Shown here piece after piece: positions 7,465-13,546 of a stretch of DNA of 18,759 bases (position 1 is its first letter; the number at the start of each line of letters is the position of its first letter). The notes beneath the pieces are model-generated. The model did no database searches, was not told the origin of the DNA, and worked only from the letters and a program-made list of their open reading frames with translations. A program made the translations under genes and the position numbers. The stretch spans positions 1 to 18,759 of the forward strand of contig JBJHBY010000041.1 of the NCBI GenBank assembly GCA_050485745.1, given 5' to 3'. Source of the DNA: JBJHBY01 sp050485745 (GTDB lineage: Bacteria; Pseudomonadota; Gammaproteobacteria; Pseudomonadales; CAMLJR01).

Positions 7465-8975
7465 GCCAGACCCCCATCTCCACAGGCTCTGACTGGACCT
7501 TCGAGCTGATCGAGCAGTACGAGCAGGCCATCGGCCAGCTGGCAGAGGAGTTCGGGCTGGACACCTACCCGAACCAGATCGAAATCATCAGTTCAGAGCA
7601 GATGATGGATGCCTACGCCGCATCCGGCATGCCCGTGTTCTATCACCACTGGTCATTCGGCAAGCACTTTCTCAACACGCAGAACCACTACACCCGCGGG
7701 CACATGGGCCTGGCGTACGAAATCGTGATCAACGCCAACCCCTGCATTGCCTATCTCATGGAAGAGAACACCATGACCATGCAGGCACTGGTCATCGCCC
7801 ACGCCTGTTTTGGCCACAACTCCTTCTTCAAGGGCAACTACCTGTTCCGCACATGGACCGATGCCGACTCCATCATTGATTACCTGCTCTTTGCCCGCAA
7901 TTACATTGCCCAATGCGAGGAAAAACATGGCGTCGAGGCTGTGGAAGGCCTGCTCGATGCCTGTCACGCACTGATGAACTACGGCGTTGATCGCTACAAA
8001 CGTCCGCACCCGGTGTCTCCGGAGCTGGAGCGCCAGCGCCAGCGTGAGCGCGAGGAACACTTGCAAAGGCAGGTGAATGATCTGTGGCGCACCATTCCCG
8101 CAAACCCCGGTGCCGCAGATCGCGACAAGAAGACACCATTCCTGAAGGAGCCTCAGGAAAACCTGCTGTATTTCATTGAAAAAAGGGCACCGCTGCTGGA
8201 ACCCTGGCAGCGTGAAGTGGTGCGCATCGTGCGCAAGATCGCACAGTACTTCTATCCACAACGCCAGACCCAGGTGATGAATGAGGGTTGGGCTACCTTC
8301 TGGCACTACACCCTGCTCAACGAACTCTACGATCGTGGTCAGGTCACCGACGGCTTCATGATGGAGTTTCTGCAATCCCACACCGGGGTCATCTACCAGC
8401 CGCCCTTCGACAGCCCGCATTACTCCGGCATCAACCCCTACACTCTCGGCTTCTCCATCATGCGCGATATCCGCCGTATCTGCGAGCGGCCGGATAATGA
8501 GGATCGGCGCTGGTTCCCGGATATCGCCGGTGCCGACTGGCGCGAGACTCTGCAGTTCGCCATGCGCAACTTCAAGGACGAGAGCTTCATCCTGCAGTTT
8601 CTCTCACCGCGAGTGATCCGCGACCTGAAGCTGTTCAGTGTCGTCGATGATGACCAGCGCAACGAAATCGAGATCGCGGCAATTCACGACGAGTCCGGCT
8701 ACCGGGCTGTGCGCGAGCAGTTGGCCCGGCAGTACAACCTCAGCGAGCGGGAGCCCAATATCCAGATCGTCGACGTCGATATGCGTGGCAACCGTGCCAT
8801 GTACCTGCAGCATGTGCAGAACAATCGCCGGCCACTGGACCGCCATGCCGATGAGGTCCTGCGCCACCTGCATCAACTCTGGGGCTTCGATGTGCAGCTC
8901 GACTCGGTGCACGACGGCGAGGTGATGACCCGCTATCACTGCCCTCCCCGACCCGACCCCGCGGTCACCCTCTGA
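7461..8975 (+). CDS. spoVR: SpoVR family protein (YcgB-like)
   Basis: This is a 504-residue SpoVR family protein (E. coli YcgB about 510; Bacillus SpoVR is involved in spore cortex formation). The GTG at 7461 was chosen because it overlaps the yeaH stop (GTGA), has AGAGGA at 7448-7453 seven bases upstream, and gives the family N terminus (DWTFELIEQY). Strongly conserved blocks are TYPNQIEIISSEQMMDAY, FYHHWSFGKHF near 60-70, IAYLMEENTMTMQALVIAH leading into HACFGHNSFFK at 114-124, NYGVDRYKRP, EPQENLLYF, VMNEGWATFWHY at 272-283, and a C-terminal WGFDV. The recurrent His and Glu residues suggest a metal site, which is my inference. The biochemical activity is unknown. Co-transcription with prkA and yeaH is strongly implied. 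Confidence 0.95.
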   Translation: MSQTPISTGSDWTFELIEQYEQAIGQLAEEFGLDTYPNQIEIISSEQMMDAYAASGMPVFYHHWSFGKHFLNTQNHYTRGHMGLAYEIVINANPCIAYLMEENTMTMQALVIAHACFGHNSFFKGNYLFRTWTDADSIIDYLLFARNYIAQCEEKHGVEAVEGLLDACHALMNYGVDRYKRPHPVSPELERQRQREREEHLQRQVNDLWRTIPANPGAADRDKKTPFLKEPQENLLYFIEKRAPLLEPWQREVVRIVRKIAQYFYPQRQTQVMNEGWATFWHYTLLNELYDRGQVTDGFMMEFLQSHTGVIYQPPFDSPHYSGINPYTLGFSIMRDIRRICERPDNEDRRWFPDIAGADWRETLQFAMRNFKDESFILQFLSPRVIRDLKLFSVVDDDQRNEIEIAAIHDESGYRAVREQLARQYNLSEREPNIQIVDVDMRGNRAMYLQHVQNNRRPLDRHADEVLRHLHQLWGFDVQLDSVHDGEVMTRYHCPPRPDPAVTL

Positions 8976-8996
8976 GCCAGACAACACGACTGCGGC

Positions 8997-9002
8997 TATA
9001 AT
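8997..9002 (+). promoter_or_regulatory. Candidate -10 box for cca
   Basis: A perfect TATAAT in the context GGCTATAATGCC lies in the 56-base gap between spoVR and cca, about 30 bases before the cca ATG. No clear -35 hexamer is found at 16-18 bases; the leading C (CTATAAT) would also suit sigma-S. It would let cca be expressed independently of the stress module upstream. Confidence 0.45.
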
Positions 9003-9031
9003 GCCTCGCATTCTCTGCCGCATGCGTTCCC

Positions 9032-10120
9032 ATGGATTGTTATCTGGTTGGCGGCGCGGTACGTGACTACCTGCTCGGCTACCCCTCCACGGAGCGGGAC
9101 TGGGTGGTGGTCGGTGCCACGCCCGAGCAAATGATCGCCGCAGGCTTTACCCCCGTCGGCCGCGACTTTCCCGTGTTCCTGCATCCGCACACGCGGGAGG
9201 AGTACGCCCTCGCCCGCACCGAACGCAAATCCGGCCGGGGCTACGGCGGGTTCGTCTGCTACAGTAGCCCGGACGTCACCCTGGAACAGGATCTCGCGCG
9301 GCGCGACCTGACCATCAATGCCATGGCGCAGACGCAGGATGGCCGCCTGATCGACCCCTATGGCGGGCGGCGCGACCTGGATGCGCGTCTGCTGCACCAT
9401 GTCAGCCCCGCCTTCAGCGAAGACCCGCTGCGCATCCTGCGCGTGGCCCGCTTCGCCGCCCGCTACGACCACCTGGGCTTTCATGTCGCCGAGGATACCG
9501 AGGCTCTACTGCGGCAGATGGTGGACAGCGGCGAAGTGGACCACCTGGTGCCTGAGCGCGTCTGGCAGGAGCTCGCCCGGGCGCTGCAGGAGGATGCTCC
9601 GGTGCGTTTCTTCGAGGTCCTGTCGGATTGCGGCGCCCTGCCCCGCCTGTTGCCCGAACTGCGGCACTGCGGACCGCGCACCTGGGCAGCTCTGCGCATT
9701 GCGGCCCGCCACAGGCTGCCGCTGGAGGTGCGCTTTGCCCTGCTCGCCGCGGAACTCGGGCCAGCGGCGACAGAAGCACTATGCGCACGCCTGCGCGCGC
9801 CAGGCCGGGAGCGCGACCTGGCGCTGCTGGTGGCGCGGCACGCTCACGCCCTGGGGCAGCCATCACTGGCACCGGGGAGGCTGATGACCCTGCTCGAACA
9901 GACCGACGCCCTGCGCCGCCCCGAGCGGCTGCTCGCCTTCTGCCAGGCCTGCGAGATTCTCCACCCTCACAGCCCGGAACCGGCTCGACTGCGTCGGGCA
10001 CTGCAATTGGCCCAGTCGATTGCCGCAAGGGACCTTGTTGACGCAGGGCTTCAGGGTCCCGCGCTGGGCCAGGCCCTGCGCGAGCGGCGCCTGCGCCTGA
10101 TTGAGGAACAGCTGACATGA
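9032..10120 (+). CDS. cca: CCA-adding tRNA nucleotidyltransferase, degenerate HD domain
   Basis: Cca adds or repairs the 3' CCA of tRNAs without a nucleic acid template. It is a class II nucleotidyltransferase. The 362-residue product shows GGAVRD at 7-12, the catalytic carboxylates E21 and D23 in ERDWVVVG, FPVFLHP at 46-52, EEYALARTERKSGRGYGGF at 56-74, the RRDLTINAMA block at 90-99 that pairs bases by protein side chains, and EDPLRILRVARFAARY at 130-145. E. coli Cca is about 412 residues and carries an HD phosphohydrolase domain. Here that part is shortened, and the HD pair of the E. coli LCHDLG motif aligns to Ala240-Glu241 (LAAELG), so phosphatase and phosphodiesterase activities are probably lost while CCA addition is kept. 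The stop overlaps the next gene as ATGA. Confidence 0.95.
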   Translation: MDCYLVGGAVRDYLLGYPSTERDWVVVGATPEQMIAAGFTPVGRDFPVFLHPHTREEYALARTERKSGRGYGGFVCYSSPDVTLEQDLARRDLTINAMAQTQDGRLIDPYGGRRDLDARLLHHVSPAFSEDPLRILRVARFAARYDHLGFHVAEDTEALLRQMVDSGEVDHLVPERVWQELARALQEDAPVRFFEVLSDCGALPRLLPELRHCGPRTWAALRIAARHRLPLEVRFALLAAELGPAATEALCARLRAPGRERDLALLVARHAHALGQPSLAPGRLMTLLEQTDALRRPERLLAFCQACEILHPHSPEPARLRRALQLAQSIAARDLVDAGLQGPALGQALRERRLRLIEEQLT

Positions 10121-10872
10121 AGCAGGTATCGCCGCAGGACGCTCCCGTGGCCCTGATCACCGGCGCGGCACGGCGCATTGGCGCCGCCCTGGCCGAAGCG
10201 CTGCACGGCCGCGGCTACCGCGTACTGATCCACTATCGCAACAACGGCGACGCCGCGGATGCCCTGTGCGTGCGCCTCAACGCCGTGCGCGCTGACTCGG
10301 CACGCAGCCTCGGCGCCGCCCTGGAACAGGCCGGCGAGGCGCGCCGCATCGCCGCGGAGGCGGAAGCCGCCTGGGGCGGCGTCGATGTGCTGGTCAACAA
10401 TGCCTCGAGTTTTTATCCGACACCGCTGGCCGACGCCACCGAGGCGGACTGGGACCTGCTCATGGGCAGTAACCTGAAGGCACCGCTGTTCCTGGCCCAG
10501 GGCCTGCTCGGAACCCTGCGCCAGCGACACGGCTGCATCGTCAACCTGGTGGACATCCACGCCGAAGTGCCGCTTGCAGACCACCCGATCTACTGTGCCG
10601 CCAAGGCCGGCCTGGCCATGCTCACCCGCAGCCTGGCCCGCGACCTGGGCCCTGAGATCCGCGTCAATGGTATTGCTCCGGGCGCCATCCTCTGGCCGGA
10701 GCAGCCCGGCGCCTTCACCGACCACGAGCAATCCCTGCTGGGCAACATCCCCGCGCAACGCATGGGTGACCCGCAGGATATCGTGCGCACCGCACTGTTC
10801 CTGATCGAGGATGCGCCCTACATCACCGGGCAGATCATCGCCGTCGACGGCGGGCGCAGCGTCTACCGCTGA
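10117..10872 (+). CDS. PTR1-like pteridine reductase (short-chain dehydrogenase, FolM-like)
   Basis: This is a 251-residue short-chain dehydrogenase/reductase. The Rossmann loop TGAARRIG is at 15-22, LVNNASSFYPTPL at 92-104, the YxxxK pair is Y159 and K163, and the C terminus is VDGGRSVYR. The usual catalytic Ser is replaced by Asp146, exactly 13 residues before Tyr159. This matches the Asp-Tyr-Lys arrangement of trypanosomatid PTR1 (D181, Y194, K198) and of bacterial FolM-type enzymes, and the NNASSFYPTPL stretch is also PTR1-like. The likely reaction is NADPH-dependent reduction of dihydropterins or biopterins, with possible dihydrofolate reductase activity. It is translationally coupled to cca by ATGA and converges on folK, so it sits beside two pterin-pathway genes. 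Whether it backs up FolA or makes a pterin cofactor cannot be told from here. Confidence 0.88.
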   Translation: MKQVSPQDAPVALITGAARRIGAALAEALHGRGYRVLIHYRNNGDAADALCVRLNAVRADSARSLGAALEQAGEARRIAAEAEAAWGGVDVLVNNASSFYPTPLADATEADWDLLMGSNLKAPLFLAQGLLGTLRQRHGCIVNLVDIHAEVPLADHPIYCAAKAGLAMLTRSLARDLGPEIRVNGIAPGAILWPEQPGAFTDHEQSLLGNIPAQRMGDPQDIVRTALFLIEDAPYITGQIIAVDGGRSVYR

Positions 10873-11414
10873 CCCGCCCCCGGCACCGCGGGACAGGCGG
10901 AAAGGTCACGGTCGCGCCAGAGGAATGCGACGCGCCGCAGGGGTTGATCGGCGGCGGCGGGTTGGCCGGACATCTCCCGCCACAGTTCAGCGTAGCGACG
11001 CCCGGACACGGGATGGCAGTCTTCGGGCGCCAGCTCCGCCAGCGGGCACAGCATGAAGGCATAAAGATCAAGCTCACCCCGGGGCAGGACCAACCCGTCG
11101 AAGTTGCCGTGCAGCTGGCCATAGGTGAGCAGGTCGATATCCAGAGTGCGGGAGCTGAACTTGGGTGCGTCCTGCTGGCGCCCGTGCGCATCCTCGACAG
11201 CGCGCAGAGCCTGCACCACCTCGGCGAGACTCTGGGACGTATCGAATCCAACCACCAGGTTGAGGAAGGCATCCCCCTCGAACCCGATGGCCGGGCTTTC
11301 GTAGACGGGCGAGATGAGCAGCGCGTCATAGCGCGTGGCGAGGGCATCGAGGCCTGAGCCAATAAAATGGTAGGGCCGGACATTGCTGCCCAGGCTGAGA
11401 TAGATGCGCGGCAT
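10863..11414 (-). CDS. folK: 2-amino-4-hydroxy-6-hydroxymethyldihydropteridine pyrophosphokinase (HPPK, FolK)
   Basis: FolK transfers pyrophosphate from ATP to 6-hydroxymethyl-7,8-dihydropterin, the step before dihydropteroate synthase in folate synthesis. The product is 183 residues, a little longer than E. coli FolK (about 159), the extra length being a C-terminal tail. Motifs are YLSLGSN at residues 5-11, DAFLNLVVGF at 48-57, and the HPPK signature RTLDIDLLTYG at 89-99, which includes the Mg-binding aspartates D92 and D94. A later LPRGELDLYAFMLCPLAELAP matches the conserved C-terminal block. The ATG directly follows the folB stop with no gap, so the two are co-translated. Its 3' end overlaps the convergent pteridine reductase by 10 bases. 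Confidence 0.95.
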   Translation of the reverse strand: MPRIYLSLGSNVRPYHFIGSGLDALATRYDALLISPVYESPAIGFEGDAFLNLVVGFDTSQSLAEVVQALRAVEDAHGRQQDAPKFSSRTLDIDLLTYGQLHGNFDGLVLPRGELDLYAFMLCPLAELAPEDCHPVSGRRYAELWREMSGQPAAADQPLRRVAFLWRDRDLSACPAVPGAGQR

Positions 11415-11771
11415 TCAGTGCCTCACCCCGCGTTCGATCAGCACACCCACATCCTCCGCCGCAGGTACCGCTCCGGGCTTGCACAGACGCAGCCGCAGCC
11501 AGGGTACACCGAACTCCGACATCACCACCCCGGCGCAGCGCTCCGCCAGGGTTTCAATCAGCTGGCAGTCGCTGGCCTCGACCAGTGCCGTCAGGCGCTG
11601 CGCCACAGCACCATAGTCCAGGGCCCGGGACAGCTCATCCCCGGCCGCCGCCGCGGCGGTGTCCGAGGCCATCTCCAGGTCCAGACTGACGGTCTGACGC
11701 ACCTGCCGCTCCCAGTCGTACACACCGATCACGGTATCAATACGCAGCCCGCGGATGAAAACGATGTCCAT
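11415..11771 (-). CDS. folB: Dihydroneopterin aldolase (FolB)
   Basis: FolB converts 7,8-dihydroneopterin to 6-hydroxymethyldihydropterin and glycolaldehyde, feeding FolK directly. The protein is 118 residues (E. coli about 122). It begins MDIVFI, nearly as in E. coli, and shows IGVYDWER with E21, an LIETLAE helix, the catalytic lysine K98 in LCKPGAV, and VGVLIERG at the end. The frame is open further upstream to 11987 but that extension overlaps tsaD and is not homologous. The ATG at 11771 has AGGAGA six bases upstream, and this ribosome binding site is present twice (see the repeat entry). It is followed without a gap by folK. Confidence 0.95.
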   Translation of the reverse strand: MDIVFIRGLRIDTVIGVYDWERQVRQTVSLDLEMASDTAAAAAGDELSRALDYGAVAQRLTALVEASDCQLIETLAERCAGVVMSEFGVPWLRLRLCKPGAVPAAEDVGVLIERGVRH

Positions 11772-11802
11772 GGTGGTTCTCCTGGTAAGGTGGTTCTCCT
11801 GG
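11772..11802 (-). repeat. Tandem 14-bp repeat duplicating the folB Shine-Dalgarno
   Basis: Read on the minus strand, CCAGGAGAACCACC occurs twice in perfect copies (11772-11785 and 11789-11802), period 17. The proximal copy places AGGAGA six bases before the folB ATG. The distal copy puts a second identical AGGAGA 17 bases further upstream with no start codon after it. Confidence 0.9.
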
Positions 11803-11839
11803 AAGGACAAGCGCGTACTCTTCGAGGGCCAATCGCGAC

Positions 11840-12889
11840 TCACTGCGCCGCGGGAAGGACCAGTGGTACCGGGGACAGCTCGGCCAGCGGCCAGCGTGCG
11901 CGCACCCCGACCGACAGCCCCTCGGCGTGCCCGGCCAGGAGGCGCTGGCAACCGGCAAACGCGATCATCGCGCCATTGTCGGTGCACAGCGCCGGACGCG
12001 CGTAATGCACCGACGCCCCCAGCGGCTGCAGGGTCGAGTGCAACAACTCGCGCAGGCGCAGGTTGGCGCTCACTCCACCAGCGATCAGCAACGCATCAAG
12101 GCCCTCTGCCTCCAGCGCACGCCGGCACTTGATCACCAGCACCTCGGCGACCGCCTCCTGAAACGAACAGGCAATATCGGCGGCCACCTGCGGCGCGACA
12201 CGACCGTCGCCGTCGCGCTGCGCTTCCACCGCATGCAACACTGCCGTCTTCAGGCCGGAAAAACTGAAGTCCAGGCCCGGCCGCTTGAGCATGGGGCGCG
12301 GGAAGGCGAAAGTCGGGGAGCCCTGCAAGGCGAGTGCCGCCAGTGCCGGGCCACCGGGATAATCCAGGCCCAGCATCTTCGCGCATTTGTCGAAGGCCTC
12401 CCCCGCGGCATCGTCCAGAGATTCCCCCAGCAGGCGATAGCGGCCAATGCCGTCAACCCGCACCAGCTGCGTATGGCCGCCTGATACCAGCAACGCCACC
12501 AGGGGAAAGGCCGGCGCCCCGGGCTCGAGCAGTGGCGCCAGCAGGTGCCCCTCCATATGATGCACCCCCAGCGCCGGTACCGACCAGCCGTAGGCCAGGG
12601 CGCGACCGACACAGGCACCCACCAGCAGGGCTCCGGTCAGCCCGGGGCCGGAGGTATACGCCACACCGTCGATCTCGCCTGGCGCGGTGCCCGCGCGCTG
12701 CAGCACGTCCCGCACCATGGGCAGCAGGCGCTGCACATGGTCCCGCGACGCGAGCTCCGGCACCACGCCACCGAAGGCCTGGTGCAGGGCCACCTGGCTG
12801 TACAGGGCATCCGCCAGCAAGCCGCGCCCGCTGTCATAGACGGCAACGCCGGTTTCATCACAGGAGGTCTCGATTCCGAGCACCCGCAT
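11840..12889 (-). CDS. tsaD: tRNA N6-adenosine threonylcarbamoyltransferase (TsaD)
   Basis: TsaD (formerly Gcp/YgjD) transfers the threonylcarbamoyl group from TC-AMP to A37 of ANN-decoding tRNAs, working with TsaB and TsaE. The protein is 349 residues (E. coli 337). It has MRVLGIETSCDETG at the N terminus, the metal-binding HHMEGH with H111 and H115, the nucleotide loop LVSGGHTQLV near 145-154, FSFSGLKTA near 209-217, AGGVSANLRLR near 270-280 and the DNGAMIAFAG motif with D304. I chose the ATG at 12889 because it gives the family N terminus and GAGGAG lies a few bases upstream; the frame stays open to 12970 but that extension has no resemblance. It is divergent from rpsU, as in E. coli, and 68 bases upstream of folB on the same strand. 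It may act on the tRNA-Ile2 gene product encoded 4 kb away. Confidence 0.96.
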   Translation of the reverse strand: MRVLGIETSCDETGVAVYDSGRGLLADALYSQVALHQAFGGVVPELASRDHVQRLLPMVRDVLQRAGTAPGEIDGVAYTSGPGLTGALLVGACVGRALAYGWSVPALGVHHMEGHLLAPLLEPGAPAFPLVALLVSGGHTQLVRVDGIGRYRLLGESLDDAAGEAFDKCAKMLGLDYPGGPALAALALQGSPTFAFPRPMLKRPGLDFSFSGLKTAVLHAVEAQRDGDGRVAPQVAADIACSFQEAVAEVLVIKCRRALEAEGLDALLIAGGVSANLRLRELLHSTLQPLGASVHYARPALCTDNGAMIAFAGCQRLLAGHAEGLSVGVRARWPLAELSPVPLVLPAAQ

Positions 12890-12909
12890 GAGCTCTCCTC
12901 GACTGAACT

Positions 12910-12937
12910 GCGCGCCGGGGCCCCGGCCGGAGCGCGC
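12910..12937 (-). other. GC-rich palindromic hairpin in the tsaD leader
   Basis: A perfect 14-bp palindrome, GCCGGGGCCCCGGC, is at 12914-12927, and GCGCGC arms at 12910-12915 and 12932-12937 can pair around it. The element lies in the tsaD 5' leader, about 20-50 bases before its ATG and downstream of the candidate -10 box. It would fold strongly in RNA; no function is established. Confidence 0.4.
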
Positions 12938-12943
12938 ATCATA
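12938..12943 (-). promoter_or_regulatory. Candidate -10 box for tsaD
   Basis: Read on the minus strand, TTTATGATG contains TATGAT (5 of 6 to consensus), about 50 bases before the tsaD ATG. No good -35 hexamer is seen at the right distance. It is the best candidate in the divergent tsaD/rpsU gap. Confidence 0.3.
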
Positions 12944-12987
12944 AAGACTGCGCTCCCCGGGCGCCAGCACGGGAGGCCGTACAGGCT

Positions 12988-13016
12988 TTGCAATTCCCCC
13001 GAAGCAGGTTTACAAT
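12988..13016 (+). promoter_or_regulatory. Sigma-70 promoter of the rpsU-dnaG-rpoD operon
   Basis: TTGCAA at 12988-12993 and TACAAT at 13011-13016 are separated by exactly 17 bases, a strong housekeeping promoter. Transcription would start near 13023, giving a leader of about 95 bases before rpsU. No LexA-type CTG-N10-CAG site overlaps it, although the E. coli operon has one. Confidence 0.8.
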
Positions 13017-13037
13017 CCCCGCCCTCAGAAAGCGGTG

Positions 13038-13087
13038 CCCTTCCGGCCCGCACCGTGACTGCACGTCACGGGCCGATCGCGGAAGGG
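13038..13087 (+). promoter_or_regulatory. Structured 5' leader of rpsU (nested hairpin)
   Basis: An outer perfect 8-bp stem, CCCTTCCG (13038-13045) with CGGAAGGG (13080-13087), encloses an inner perfect 7-bp stem, CCGTGAC (13053-13059) with GTCACGG (13065-13071), loop TGCAC. An alternative inner pairing, GGCCCG with CGGGCC, is also possible. The element lies between the promoter and the rpsU ribosome binding site (AGAGGAAG, 13101-13108). CTTCC at 13040-13044 could instead pair with GGAAG of the Shine-Dalgarno at 13104-13108, and GGAA at the Shine-Dalgarno can pair locally with TTCC at 13111-13114. This looks like a candidate translational control element; no known family was recognised. Confidence 0.55.
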
Positions 13088-13118
13088 ATATGGAACCCAG
13101 AGAGGAAGTTTTCCGTCA

Positions 13119-13334
13119 ATGCCATCAGTCAAGCTGAAAGACAACGAACCGTTTGACGTTGCCCTGCGACGCTTCAAGCGCTCCTGCGAGAAGGCAGGTG
13201 TTCTGGCCGAAGTCCGCCGCCGCGAGTTCTACGAGAAGCCCACCTCCGTGCGCAAGCGCAAGGCCGCCTCGGCGGTGAAGCGCCACCAGAAGAAACTGCA
13301 GCGCGAAGCCAAGAAGTTCCAGCGCCCCTACTGA
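13119..13334 (+). CDS. rpsU: 30S ribosomal protein bS21
   Basis: This is a 71-residue, strongly basic protein identical in length to E. coli bS21. It shows the family sequence throughout: VKLKDNEPFDVALRRFKR at the N terminus, CEKAGVLAEVRRREFYEKP in the middle, and a lysine- and arginine-rich C-terminal helix ending QRPY. bS21 binds the 30S platform near the anti-Shine-Dalgarno end of 16S rRNA and is needed for initiation on natural mRNAs. The ATG is preceded by AGAGGAAG at 13101-13108. It is the first gene of the macromolecular synthesis operon, followed by a terminator that should make it far more abundant than dnaG. Confidence 0.98.
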   Translation: MPSVKLKDNEPFDVALRRFKRSCEKAGVLAEVRRREFYEKPTSVRKRKAASAVKRHQKKLQREAKKFQRPY

Positions 13335-13405
13335 GGCCGCACCGCCTGAGCCCGCACCACAGCCCCGGGCGGCAGGTATCGCAGCAGTAGCCAGAACACC
13401 ACGAG

Positions 13406-13438
13406 ACCACCGCCGGGCATCGACCTGCGGTGGTTTTT
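13406..13438 (+). terminator. Intra-operon rho-independent terminator between rpsU and dnaG
   Basis: ACCACCGC (13406-13413) pairs perfectly with GCGGTGGT (13427-13434) around a 13-base loop, followed by a T-run (13434-13438). It lies 71 bases after the rpsU stop and 109 before dnaG. The E. coli operon has a partial terminator at the same place that lowers dnaG relative to rpsU. Confidence 0.87.
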
Positions 13439-13546
13439 CGTTGTCCGGGTGTTTTTACTGCCAGTACACACGACGCCGCCCGAACACCAGGCCGGCGCCT
13501 GTGTTTAAATAGTCCATCCGCTACCCCATCCGGTACCCACGCTGCC

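Noticed and set aside
13456..13466. LexA box near dnaG (TACTG...CAGTA)
   Set aside because: The half-sites are one base apart; a LexA site needs about ten.
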